DNA of 64,000 nt, from the NCBI RefSeq assembly GCF_000210295.1, contig NC_026744.1:496001-560000 (forward strand). The letters are read 5' to 3'. The notes under the pieces were generated by a model that was not told the DNA's origin, did no database searches, and saw nothing but the letters and a program-made list of their open reading frames with translations. A program made the translations under genes and the position numbers. Below, one piece after another: positions 40,291-50,022 of this stretch; within the stretch, counting starts at the first letter, position 1, and each line of letters starts with the position of its first letter. The stretch is from Trypanosoma brucei gambiense DAL972 (taxonomy: Eukaryota; Euglenozoa; Kinetoplastea; Trypanosomatida; Trypanosomatidae).

Positions 40291-42821
40291 AATACTTCAA
40301 CGTAGTACCAGAGACCTCTGACACGTTTTTTCGCGTGAGACCAATAATCTGAAGGGGTGCAGACCTGTGGAACACTGTTTTGACCGATCCGCTCGGTCGA
40401 CCATACGGCATGGGGTCCGCCAACCCCGTTGCGGGATATCGCTTCTCTACGTTGTTCCCCTGACAGGTGCTAGTATTCCGGCAAAAGCATAACTTCAAGT
40501 AAGACAGCGGTCTTATTACACAGCATCCTGCAATGTTGTTTCCTAGTTGCGCCGGTTTTTCGTATCTCTCACGAAGGTAAAAAGAAAATCTCTAACTTCT
40601 TTTTTTGTTAATCAAAACGGCAGACGAAGTGAACATGGCACTTAACAGCGTGCAAGGGACCTGGCGCCACTTCGTTGTCGGTGACCTGAGTCTGGAGGTG
40701 ATGGAGAAACAATAAGTACGGTGAAGCTGCAGCGTGGGCCACAAAAGGGTGGAAACAGTGATGTAACCGTTGGCAGGGCGGTTGTAGGTCCTGCGCTGAA
40801 TGAGATTTTGCTTGCTTCAAGCGTGGTGAAACATTCAAACCCAAAACACATAGGAGTCACAAATGTCAGGCACCAGAAGTCTTCAAGAACTAATAGTGGC
40901 TTTAAACCAGGTAAGTAGGGTTATTGCTATTAGGCGTCAAGTAATGTAGGAGATGCCCACTACCAGGGCACAAAAGAGAAAGAGCATCCGGAACACATTC
41001 CCAGCGCGACGACAACAAACGCAAATAAGCACTAGGGCAAAGAATTGCATCACTGGGTCTGAAAAGAAGCAGAGGACATGATGATAGGATGCGCACCGGC
41101 GACCCGAGCGCCCGAGTGCTTGTAAAAGGAATGTCACGCTTACCGAAAAGGTAAATTGCACAAACCTGTTTCCTCGGTACAAAACTGAAGAATCGGAAAG
41201 GTAGTGCGCTAACGCGGGGAATGGAAAGCACTTATACATTCGCCACTAAATGAATGGGGAAGGAGTAAACCCCCACATTCTTCACGGCACCCCAATATAT
41301 TGGTAAATGCGTCCAGTTTCTATGATCCTGTTGGTATCGTCTTCCCAGGGTGACTCGACGAAGGGTTTGCAGAACTCAGGTTTCAAAAGTGCGGTGCCTA
41401 CGCGCCGGAAGAACCCCAACCCTGGCAGAAACGACGGATGTCTGGGGGTTGGCGAGAAAATGCGCCTTATTCTGTGAACGCTTAAGAGCGGAACAAAGAA
41501 GTGTAGGCTTCCACTACAACTGGCGGTTATAGTATGGAGCAAAAAAAAGTTATAGTGAGTCGAATCCGCAGCACGATGTAAGGTTTTCGATCGAGGGGAG
41601 GGGTTAAATTAAAACGCAATCCCACAAGTCCACATAGCTGGAAAGGGGTCAGATTAAATCCCATAAGCTACGATGCAACTAGTTTAGTACTAGTTTTGCA
41701 GCCACATCGGCATTACGGCACTGAAGCAGTGGGAACAGCTACTGAATTTAGAGGCAACCCACTATGCACTATCGCGAACGACGGCCAGCAACAGAAAAAA
41801 AAATGAAGCAAATCTGGGGGGAGGGAGAAGAGAAAGTTTAGCGCCAGATCTGAAAGGATGGCCTCATAACACGTGCTGTTATGATTTGAATTGGCCTCTT
41901 GTGTCTGAGATATCTCGTTGTGTTATCCAAAAGTTTGTTTGAGGTAAGGGAACCTGGGCAATCCACAACGGACGGTTCAGCAAAACAGAGAGGGGAAATC
42001 AATGGAAGATAATTCAAGGAGGAGAAAGAAGAATCAAAGGTGTAACTGAAACTGGATCCCAAGAATGAACTTACGAGAAGTTGAAACGCGTCGAAGGTTC
42101 CCGGGCTGGTGGACAGCTCCTGTAACACACGCGGTGCGCGGGTTACATAAAACCAACAGTACGCTCTTGGAGGTTGCCCGACGAACATGAAGAAGGGTTA
42201 AAGGCCTGTTTGGAAACCCATCGGCTTCCAAATTTGTACGGAACGTGTCAGTCGTATCGGCCTGACAGTGCACCCGACAAATGGGATGCACCGATAAGAG
42301 GGTAAACGCCCATACATATTAAAACTAGGATGTAAAAGGCTTTTCGGCTACATGTTAGGATGGGGCACCTTGAACCAGGAGGGGGTAAGAAATCAGAATC
42401 TTCTTTTGACACTCCTTGGGGTGGTGTGGCACGTAAACTAGAAACTGCAACTGGGCAATTGAGGGTTCCATACGGGGAAAAGAGGTGCCGCACTCGTTCC
42501 CTCATCTCAATTAAAAGCTTTTCCACTTCTATTACGGCCAGCACTACCCTCGCCCGCCCCAATGGTTGAAATGGCGCCACCTCAGCCGGGAAACTCGGCT
42601 CTCTTCGAAGTGTCGCATTCTTTTTCCTCCGCTTGTCCATACAATACCTACTCGCAAGCTGGTGAAAATTAAGCCGCCAAGTCCCTCTCAACGGTATGCG
42701 CATAATCCGTGCCTGGCAAAATCAACTGTTCTGAAACACTGTCTGTAGACACAAAGGGCGGTTAAGGCGCTCATTTTCATGTTCCATTTACTCTTCCTCC
42801 ATCACACAATCAAACAAAAAA

Positions 42822-42835
42822 CTTTCTCATTTTAG
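42822..42835 (+). promoter_or_regulatory. Possible trans-splice acceptor in the strand-switch region
   Basis: CTTTCTCATTTTAG: a pyrimidine tract ending in AG, five nt before an ATG at 42841. An earlier pyrimidine stretch lies at about 42782-42801. It may mark the first plus-strand transcript. Confidence 0.35.
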
Positions 42836-42840
42836 TGACA

Positions 42841-43083
42841 ATGCCATTCGAACGGCGTCTTCGAGTATGCCAAAGCGGACCCATGTGCCCTACTCGGGCC
42901 GCAACGCCAGCAGCGCGTTATGGCCTTTACCAAGGGGTTAGTGGGGAGTATAGTCGTTTCTCCATATTCCTGCATCATAGTTCCCTCTGGTTGTATTTCC
43001 CACTTTCTCTCTATAATCCTTCTGCGTTGGTTGACAAATCGATGTGTTACGTGGGCAGTTGCTCCATCACTGCGAAATGGTAG
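42841..43083 (+). CDS. Small candidate ORF, 80 aa, uncertain
   Basis: An 80-codon frame starting MPFERRLRVCQSG directly after a pyrimidine tract and AG. It is Ser/Leu/Tyr-rich with a weakly hydrophobic middle and has no known domain. It could be the first gene of the right-going unit or a chance frame in the transcription start region. Without conservation data it should be treated as doubtful. Confidence 0.2.
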   Translation: MPFERRLRVCQSGPMCPTRAATPAARYGLYQGVSGEYSRFSIFLHHSSLWLYFPLSLYNPSALVDKSMCYVGSCSITAKW

Positions 43084-44174
43084 AAGGTGGGGGTGATAAA
43101 CCTTGAGGTGTCGGGTGAAAGCAACCCTTTTCCACGTTCTGTACCGCCACATTCTGTATTCGGGCGCGCCAACCACCGGCTTGAGTGCTTTTTCGTCCAC
43201 ATTGGCAGAAACGGGGTGCAGGTTGCAGAGTCCTTTTATTTACTTATTTTTGTGGGTGCCATACTTTTCAAGACTTCTCAAACAATTTCCTCTGCAATGC
43301 CGTCAGCCGCCTATTCGAGGTGAGTTTATCTTAAGGGAAATGAGGCGCATGACAACGTTGTTTTTTTTTTTTTCCACTTTACCCACAGCGAGGGCCTTCG
43401 CAGGGGCCGACGCATTGCCTGCGACAAAATGCCCAACTTTTGATATGCTTCGTTTCTTGTTGAGGAAAGATTTCAGTGCGAGCTTCGTTTGAAAAGCGAA
43501 AACAATTATGTATCTGCGCTTTAAAGGGCATTTGATCAAAAGAAAATACCTTTCCACAGAGTTTCTCGTTGTCGTTAGTGTGTCCGATGTTCCGGTTAAG
43601 GTTAACAACTGGAGTGTGGATGTTTCCCGCAACGCGAAGCATTTTCACTTGGTAGTGGAAGCGGTGGCGTCGTCGGAACATGTCTTTTCGTGAGACTTTC
43701 GAGGTGTGATAAGGAGTTGTGTAGCGGTTCCGCGCCTATGCGAGTGTAAAGCCTGCAGGCTGTTTTCTTCCCGCCGCCGCGGTTTCCTGCTATGTTCAAG
43801 TGAGGTTGTCTCGTTCCGTTCGAATGTTGTTGTGGAGTTCACCCCTGGTGACCGGCATTCCCTTTAGGCAGTGCAATTCACCTTAGTTATCTGACTACTA
43901 GCCTTATTTTGCTCTGTTATTTAAATATATATATTTGATTGCCGTTACAATCTGACACTGTGCTGAGGAAGGTAATGGGGAGGCATCTATGATAAAGTTC
44001 GCTTGTGTATTGAAAGGATGCAAGCTCCATTACAAAATAGGTAATGTGTTTTATTTTAACTGGTCGCTCGAGGCATGCTATCTCGTGCTTTAAATATTTT
44101 CTCAGCCTTATTTTTTCTAGTGTTTAACACCTAAAGTTGTTGCTGCTACTTTTCGTCGGAAGGAAGGCGTGGGT

Positions 44175-45839
44175 ATGTCCTTTTTCCAGTTGGATTGGGA
44201 ATGTTCATATCAAGAGTATATGAAAATGATCTATCATCACGCAACGAAGTATGTTCCGCCACGGGTTTCACAAGAGAGGCACCTCATCACTTGTAGGGAG
44301 CTGTTGAATGAAGCTCAGAGGGAATGCAAGGGAGGCAAGTATGATCTTTCCTTCTTTCACTACCTTCGGTGTGTGGAGATTCTCACTAAGGTGGGGATAC
44401 CCTCTACATACAAAGATTCAATGGTTTTGAAGAAGCAGTGTATGGATGCCATTGAAGCCCTCATGAATGGCGCTCTTAAAAATCACTATGAAAAAATGGT
44501 TGAAGAATTAAAGTCGAAGAAGGAAGGAGTTGATGTTTTAAGTGTAGGGGATCCCTCTGTAGTTAATGTGAACAATGAGGAAGCTGAACATTTGAAGCGT
44601 AGGGAGGTGCTTCTGAAAAATGAGCGCGGTACTTTGGATAGTTGGAGGGGAGAGATAGGAGAAACGCGTATACCCTATAATCAAATCTATACTACCACTG
44701 TGGATTATCAGTATTGGAATCGTGATGTTGCAGCAACCGTGGCGGCAGATGGTGTAGTTGTTCCGCCACGATCCATACCGTGTGCTTCCCCTAACGCTTA
44801 TTGCAAGTGGACATATAACTCTAGTTTTCAGGGTAAGTGGAACCCTAGACGGGGAATGGTTAATCTTGGTAACACTTGCTATTTGAATAGCGTCGTACAG
44901 ACGCTTGTTTCTACACCATTGGGGGCTTATTTTCTGGGTGACAAGTATACGCTTGATGTCAGTACTGCTGGGAGGCAGACTTGTAGGCTGGTCAACTCTT
45001 TCACTTTCATTGTTCGAGAGTTGAACCGCAGGGACTGCGCTGCCCCTGTGAGTCCTTCACCATTTAAAAAAGCGATGGGAGAGGTTAATGAAGCGTTTTC
45101 TGGCTTTGGGCAACAGGATGCAAATGAGTTTCTGAGAGTCCTTCTTGAGGGGATACACGACGGGTTGAATGATCGAAGAACGGTCAAAGCCGTTCCGAGT
45201 GACGCAGACACTATCGAATTCAGTGATGCGGAGTTGGCGAAACGCCACTGGGAGCAATACACGCAACAAAACAATTCTGTTGTCGTTGATAACTGTGCAT
45301 TTCAAGAGCGGAGTTCTATTATGTGTTTAGTATGTCGAAGAATTAGTAGGTCTTTTACATGTTCGTTGGGAATCGACGTTCCCATTCCTGCCGGGACTGG
45401 GAATATTTGCCTGGAAGACTGCTTCAGACTATATTGCAAAGAAGAGGAGTTGGATCTTGATTCAGCGTATCACTGCCCTTCGTGCAAGCAAAAGGTCAAA
45501 GTATCGAAACAGCTTTTGTTGTATTCACTACCGACCCTGTTGTTTGTAACGATCAAACGTTTTCGAAGCGATGGCGCTATATCGATGAAATTAAATGACC
45601 CCGTTTTCTTTCAGAAAAAGATTGACTTAAAACCCTTCTTGTGTTCGACAGAGAAAAACACCATATACGATTTAGTTGGTGTGGTGAACCACAGTGGGAG
45701 CACGACCGGCGGCCACTACACTGCTGATTATTATGATAATCATTGTGGGTGGTCTTCAGCTAGTGATGAGCGAGTCTCTAGGGCGGACAAACCTGACTAT
45801 CGACTTGTTTATATTCTGTGTTACGTACGTTCTGCTTAG
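44175..45839 (+). CDS. Ubiquitin-specific protease (USP / C19 family)
   Basis: A 554-residue deubiquitinase. The open frame begins two codons earlier on GTG; the ATG at 44175 (MSFFQLDWECS) is used. The N-terminal 100 residues are helical, with Tyr/Cys-containing repeats like the USP8-type dimerisation domain. The catalytic domain runs from about 225: GMVNLGNTCYLNSVVQTL carries the nucleophile Cys235, GQQDANEFLRVLLEGIHDGL is the QQD box, and the His box GGHYTADYYD gives His514. A zinc ribbon is formed by CLVCRR and CPSCKQK. All catalytic features look intact, so it is probably active. It is closest to the USP8/Doa4 group, although that assignment is by eye. It is the first confident gene of the plus-strand cluster. 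Confidence 0.92.
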   Translation: MSFFQLDWECSYQEYMKMIYHHATKYVPPRVSQERHLITCRELLNEAQRECKGGKYDLSFFHYLRCVEILTKVGIPSTYKDSMVLKKQCMDAIEALMNGALKNHYEKMVEELKSKKEGVDVLSVGDPSVVNVNNEEAEHLKRREVLLKNERGTLDSWRGEIGETRIPYNQIYTTTVDYQYWNRDVAATVAADGVVVPPRSIPCASPNAYCKWTYNSSFQGKWNPRRGMVNLGNTCYLNSVVQTLVSTPLGAYFLGDKYTLDVSTAGRQTCRLVNSFTFIVRELNRRDCAAPVSPSPFKKAMGEVNEAFSGFGQQDANEFLRVLLEGIHDGLNDRRTVKAVPSDADTIEFSDAELAKRHWEQYTQQNNSVVVDNCAFQERSSIMCLVCRRISRSFTCSLGIDVPIPAGTGNICLEDCFRLYCKEEELDLDSAYHCPSCKQKVKVSKQLLLYSLPTLLFVTIKRFRSDGAISMKLNDPVFFQKKIDLKPFLCSTEKNTIYDLVGVVNHSGSTTGGHYTADYYDNHCGWSSASDERVSRADKPDYRLVYILCYVRSA

Positions 45840-46096
45840 GAAGTTGCTTAGCGAGGGATGTACTCAAGGTGGAGTTGAATGAGCAGTAAAATACCGCTGG
45901 TAAAGGTTTAATTACCATCACATTTATCTACTTCCCTCTTTTGAGAGCATATGAAGCTGTAAATGCTATTTTGTCTCTATAATTTATATTGTGGGTTTTG
46001 CTTCCTGACAGCAACAAACCTTATTGTTAATGATATGTTGGTGCTTGTTTGTGTGATATGCTCATTTCGTATAGGTGCTAGGCTGTTATTACTCTG

Positions 46097-47491
46097 ATGG
46101 GCTCTGAATGCTCAAGGCATTCGAACCAAACCGAGCTGCGGGATGAGCGATTTTGCAGCAAGCGTAGGCAGGTGTTAGATGCAACACTTGCGCAAGCTCC
46201 ACGCCCACCATCCTTTGTTAATTTGTCGAATGACTATCGTTGTTGCTGTGGTGCAGTGGGACCAGGTGGACTTAGATTTGCAGAACCGCCCAATAGGGGC
46301 AGCACCACGGGTCCGCCCCGCGATCACCGGCCTGGTATCACGGGGAACCGTCGGTCAGAAAGACCCGGTAATTTGGGGCAAGTGTCTTCCCTTTATCCGG
46401 CCGTGGAGCCACACAGGGGGTTGCCCTCACGCGACCAGCCTAAATCCACTCTGTTCCCGCAGTCGTGTCCGAAGGCTTCCACATCAAAGGTCAATACTCA
46501 TGTGCGTGCGCGATCTGAGCCCCACACACGCGGTGGCCGAAGAGCAGGGTCGAAAATATCAGTGGCAAATGCCTCAGGGAGCAGATCGAAAAGGTCAAAA
46601 CTGACGTCATATGTTGATGATAATGAAAACGTACAGGGGGTGCACGAATTTCGAAAGAAATTAATTTTTCTCTCTCTGGAGGAAGAAAAGGAGCGCTTGC
46701 AGATCTCAAACGAGAGATTAACTGGGTTCTGTAACATGGAAGATATTTTTGTGCGTTCCATGAAGGGCACACCCCATTGCAGCGCCGAACTAAAGTTGTT
46801 TTCGTTGCAGGGGAGGAGGAGAGAATTCATACGGGAGCAGGAGCACAATGAATGGAGACAGCTTTTGTTTTCGGTTAACCAAACACTACTCAATAGTTCT
46901 TTGGACAGTAAAGCGAAGGGATTTGCTTACTCCCATCTAGATGAAAATTCACTGTATTGGCCGTCGCCAACTTCGGAACGCGGATGTATTAGACGACCCT
47001 TCACCGCAGCTGAGCTGAATCAACTGGCCAGATCTAACTCTGAAACGGATTTTTACGTATCCAGCGACGGATTGAAGAAACCGACATCTCACGCTACTAA
47101 GATGTGTGCGTTGTGTGAAGTTGCTCTGAAGAATGTACTAAGTGAAGACATTATAGATATTGATAGAATAAATAGAAAGATAGCGCGACAAATTTATCTG
47201 CTAAATGAAATTTCTTCTTATTGCAGCCCGACAGACTCTGGCTCTTCTGCCTGCAGCAAGGAACGGGTTGCAGGTATGTGTCCTTTAACTACCAACGATA
47301 ATCTACAGTCGGTGGCGTGCCGTCCCCTTCGCTTACCGCCTCGTGCCTCCACAACCACATGCACATCGTACCCAGTGGGGCACTCATGTTGTGGGTCGGT
47401 AAGTTCCACATCAAAAGGGTTGCCGGACTATTTAAGAAAAGAGTGTAACTTCGCTACAAGAAAAAGACTAGTATCGCTTCTACAAGAGTAA
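46097..47491 (+). CDS. Hypothetical protein with an MGSECS acylation-type N-terminus, 464 aa
   Basis: A 464-residue protein that I do not recognise. MGSECSRHS at the N-terminus has Gly2, Ser3, Cys5 and Ser6, which suits N-myristoylation plus palmitoylation and so a membrane or flagellar-membrane location. The N-terminal 180 residues are Pro/Arg/Gly/Ser-rich and probably disordered. Residues about 185-275 are charged helix (EEEKERLQISNERL, QGRRREFIREQEHNEWRQ). The C-terminal third is Ser/Cys-rich. It lies between the USP and RNase III-fold genes with short spacers (about 260 and 290 bp). Confidence 0.78.
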   Translation: MGSECSRHSNQTELRDERFCSKRRQVLDATLAQAPRPPSFVNLSNDYRCCCGAVGPGGLRFAEPPNRGSTTGPPRDHRPGITGNRRSERPGNLGQVSSLYPAVEPHRGLPSRDQPKSTLFPQSCPKASTSKVNTHVRARSEPHTRGGRRAGSKISVANASGSRSKRSKLTSYVDDNENVQGVHEFRKKLIFLSLEEEKERLQISNERLTGFCNMEDIFVRSMKGTPHCSAELKLFSLQGRRREFIREQEHNEWRQLLFSVNQTLLNSSLDSKAKGFAYSHLDENSLYWPSPTSERGCIRRPFTAAELNQLARSNSETDFYVSSDGLKKPTSHATKMCALCEVALKNVLSEDIIDIDRINRKIARQIYLLNEISSYCSPTDSGSSACSKERVAGMCPLTTNDNLQSVACRPLRLPPRASTTTCTSYPVGHSCCGSVSSTSKGLPDYLRKECNFATRKRLVSLLQE

Positions 47492-47781
47492 GTTACTTCT
47501 CAATTGTCTTGTTCCAAATTTAACTTTCGTGGTGTTGTTATTGTACATTTCCCCTTTGTTATCGTGCCTTTTTTCGGATGTTGTCACGCTATCTTCCATT
47601 AATATTCCATGGACGGGGCACCTTAACATTAAGCATGGCTTTTTTCCCTTGAAAATTTTCTATGTTCGTTGATAACATCTTTTTCACTCATTAAAATCGC
47701 TGTTGTGACAGTTTTATTGTGGTTTATCTTCTTCGTATCGCACATATATACCAAAGGCATCTGACTAGGCAAGCATCAAAC

Positions 47782-48450
47782 ATGAAGCGTACACGCAATG
47801 CTTTGTTGTCATCAGAACTACTATGCAAGGTTATGAAAATTACAGAAGAACCACGCGTTGTGAAAGAGCTGAGTGATATTTTACTCTTTCCCCGGGTTAA
47901 AATAAACTCTTTGCCCTTCGTTCCACCTCCCAAGTGGACTACAGAGCTCAATCGCAGACTGCAGAAGAGGTTTCCGGAACTTAGCCGGAAGCGACACATT
48001 TTATTCACACGTGCATTTATTCATCCTAGTTTCACCGCACCAGAGGCAGCTTCATCGACTATGAATGCATCTATTGGGTTGGGCGAGTCCTTACTGCTTT
48101 CTGTTGGTGGGCGTTTAGTTGTCAGTATATTTGATGACCTGAGACGTGATGAAGTAATTTCGTTGGTTTCATTTCTATCCTCCGATGCAGCCCTCAGCCA
48201 CCTTTTGCGTCACCACTGGGAGTTGGAAGATATGGTATTGACAGATGCATCAGTACAACTGTTCCAACCAAAAGCAACGCCCTCTGCCTCTAACATTGTA
48301 TCGTGGCTGCCAGATCAGAGGGGAAAACAGGTCCCTGATCAGTATTGTGCTGGAGCAGTAAAGGCAGTGATTGGAGCAGTGTTTTTAGATGGGGGCCTGT
48401 CGTTAGCCACGCAGTTCATCTTCCAACACGTTCTTGAGGCACTAGAATAG
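47782..48450 (+). CDS. RNase III-fold protein, catalytically degenerate, probable mitoribosomal protein
   Basis: A 222-residue protein. The frame opens 21 codons upstream on GTG; the ATG at 47782 (MKRTRNALLSS) is used. The RNase III layout is visible: RAFIHPSF (helix 1), NASIGLGESLLLSVGGRLV where active enzymes have ERLEFLGDAVL, and AGAVKAVIGAVFLDGGLSLATQFI where they have ADxxEAxxGAxxLDGG. The signature ERLEFLGD is lost, and the last catalytic Glu is replaced (VKAV for VEAL), so hydrolysis is unlikely. No dsRNA-binding domain follows. Such inactive RNase III folds occur in mitochondrial ribosomal proteins mL44 and mL57 and in RNA-editing proteins of trypanosomes. Mitoribosomal is my first choice. 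Confidence 0.72.
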   Translation: MKRTRNALLSSELLCKVMKITEEPRVVKELSDILLFPRVKINSLPFVPPPKWTTELNRRLQKRFPELSRKRHILFTRAFIHPSFTAPEAASSTMNASIGLGESLLLSVGGRLVVSIFDDLRRDEVISLVSFLSSDAALSHLLRHHWELEDMVLTDASVQLFQPKATPSASNIVSWLPDQRGKQVPDQYCAGAVKAVIGAVFLDGGLSLATQFIFQHVLEALE

Positions 48451-48540
48451 TGGTATACATTACGGTTAGTGCAACGCTGGGTTACTGTCTATTTTGTTCT
48501 CAAATATTTTTAAAGAAGAGTTTTCAATGAAGGAGTTGTT

Positions 48541-48590
48541 TTGCTTATTTACCTATTTCTCTTTTTATTTGTTCAATTTTTCCTTTAGAG
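48541..48590 (+). promoter_or_regulatory. Pyrimidine tract and splice acceptor of the LRR gene
   Basis: About 45 nt dominated by T and C, ending TTTAGAG, six nt before the ATG at 48596. It excludes the upstream Met at 48527, whose product would begin with a translation of this tract. Confidence 0.75.
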
Positions 48591-48595
48591 CTTCA

Positions 48596-49774
48596 ATGAA
48601 CCACCCTGATGAACTTGAAGGGTCGGCGACCTCTGGGGTTCTCTGCCCACTGACAGCATATGAGGAGGTTCCCCCGACGAAAACAAGGAGCCAGATAATT
48701 AAGGAACAACTGTTAGATTTAGAAAATTACTCGTTCGAAATCCCTGACCGGCCGGAAGGTGATCCGTCAGGGAAATTGGCTTATCTGGACATGTGTGAGC
48801 AGCTACACAAGGAGTCATTTATGAAGTTTCCTACCCACAGCGTCGCGAACAGTCTTTGCGAGGGCAAAGAATCATTGGACGTCAGTTTTTTTGCCCTTGG
48901 AAAGAAGGGAAGTGCTGCGTTGGCTGCCGCTCTGCGAGTTAATCTTACAATCAGAAAACTTTCCCTCTTGAGGAACCACATTACTCCTTCGGGTGCCATG
49001 GAGATTGCACGGGCGCTTTCCGAAACGAAGGTAGTCTCCGATCTTGACTTAAGTGAGAACTTGCTGGGGCTGACAGATGCAGATGATATCCAAGGGGGTG
49101 CCGTGGTAGCTGAGTTCCTTAAGCCAGGAAACGTTTTGAAGACGCTATCCCTCCGGGACAACAAGTTAAGTGACCAGCATGTCACTGAGTTTGCGGAGGC
49201 GGCAATCGACAACACTGAATTGCACTCTCTTGACCTGAGCTTCAACAGGATTGGTTACATTGGTGCCATTGAATTGGCAAACATTCTTTCTAAGAACGCA
49301 GACCTTCAGGAAATAAATCTAGAGTGGAACCAATTTCAAACGATTGGCAGCCGCCATATACTTGCCGAAGGACTTCTTTTGAACAACACAATCAAGCGCT
49401 TCAACATGAGTTGGAATGGATTAGATGATGCTTGTGGGGTGCTTGTAGGTCGTATTATTAGTGAAAATGATATTGAAGAGATTGTTGTCGCTCACAATAG
49501 AATTGGACCGGCAGGGGCGGAAGCTATCGCAAAGGGACTTCTTAATACATCTGCGCTAACCACACTAATCCTGGACGACAATCCCATGCAAAACGAGGGT
49601 TGCGCTGCAATTCTTCGTGTCGTCGGGGAGGCAGCTACTCTTACGAACGTTAGCCTTCAGCAATGTCGATGTGACTCCAGCGTTGTGCTAGAAGCCGATC
49701 GATTGATGAAGGAGGTTCGCCCGGATTTGGATATCCGAATATCTGAAGGTTGCTGTGCCAAGGTAGTGATGTAA
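48596..49774 (+). CDS. Leucine-rich repeat protein, LRRC74-like
   Basis: A 392-residue protein starting MNHPDELEG after a strong splice acceptor. A non-repeat N-terminus (about 1-95) is followed by at least eight ribonuclease-inhibitor-type LRRs of about 28 residues, such as LHSLDLSFNRIGYIGAIELANIL and LQEINLEWNQFQTIGSRHIL. The order and the DLSxNxxGxxGAxxLA pattern resemble vertebrate LRRC74A/B proteins. A short cap (VRPDLDIRI) ends the solenoid. No signal peptide or membrane segment is seen. LRR proteins of this type act as protein-binding scaffolds; no partner can be named from the sequence. Confidence 0.85.
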   Translation: MNHPDELEGSATSGVLCPLTAYEEVPPTKTRSQIIKEQLLDLENYSFEIPDRPEGDPSGKLAYLDMCEQLHKESFMKFPTHSVANSLCEGKESLDVSFFALGKKGSAALAAALRVNLTIRKLSLLRNHITPSGAMEIARALSETKVVSDLDLSENLLGLTDADDIQGGAVVAEFLKPGNVLKTLSLRDNKLSDQHVTEFAEAAIDNTELHSLDLSFNRIGYIGAIELANILSKNADLQEINLEWNQFQTIGSRHILAEGLLLNNTIKRFNMSWNGLDDACGVLVGRIISENDIEEIVVAHNRIGPAGAEAIAKGLLNTSALTTLILDDNPMQNEGCAAILRVVGEAATLTNVSLQQCRCDSSVVLEADRLMKEVRPDLDIRISEGCCAKVVM

Positions 49775-50022
49775 ATAATCATATGTGGAGGCATTGGCGG
49801 AGTGTACTCGCCTGTGGTTAAATGGGGAGGTCACGCTGGCAGAGATTTCTCTTTTTTTTTTTTTTTGAAAGCTTAGTGTGTGTAGGGATGCCTATCGATG
49901 ATGCACACCCTTCTTACTCCATAGTGACCCTCTTTATTGTATTTGTTGCTAAGCAGCTTTCGTTTCCCCGAGTTCTTCTAATTCCACCCATTAGGCAGAT
50001 TTGAAAGGAACTGACCTCGGAA

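Larger units (their letters stand above)
36219..44174. other. Divergent strand-switch region, probable transcription start region
   Basis: About 8 kb separates the leftward cluster (last start codon 36218) from the rightward cluster (first confident start 44175). The left part (36.2-38.0 kb) is AT-rich with no credible frame. From about 38.05 kb GC content rises sharply; this middle part holds the reverse-transcriptase fossil. From about 42.75 kb the plus strand becomes T/G-rich, as in the intergenic DNA of the right cluster. In T. brucei such divergent regions are where RNA polymerase II starts in both directions, without sharp promoters. I saw no tRNA-like box A/box B pair, though a scan program would be needed to be sure. 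Confidence 0.75.

Noticed and set aside
40934..41239. Hydrophobic 100-codon minus-strand frame in the strand-switch region
   Set aside because: No domain, and it overlaps another frame (40902-41231) of equal length. It lies downstream of the retroelement relic and is more likely antisense of decayed element sequence.
43103..43492. 129-codon plus-strand frame upstream of the USP gene
   Set aside because: Crosses a T-run, has mixed low-complexity composition, and overlaps other frames of equal quality; no evidence of coding.
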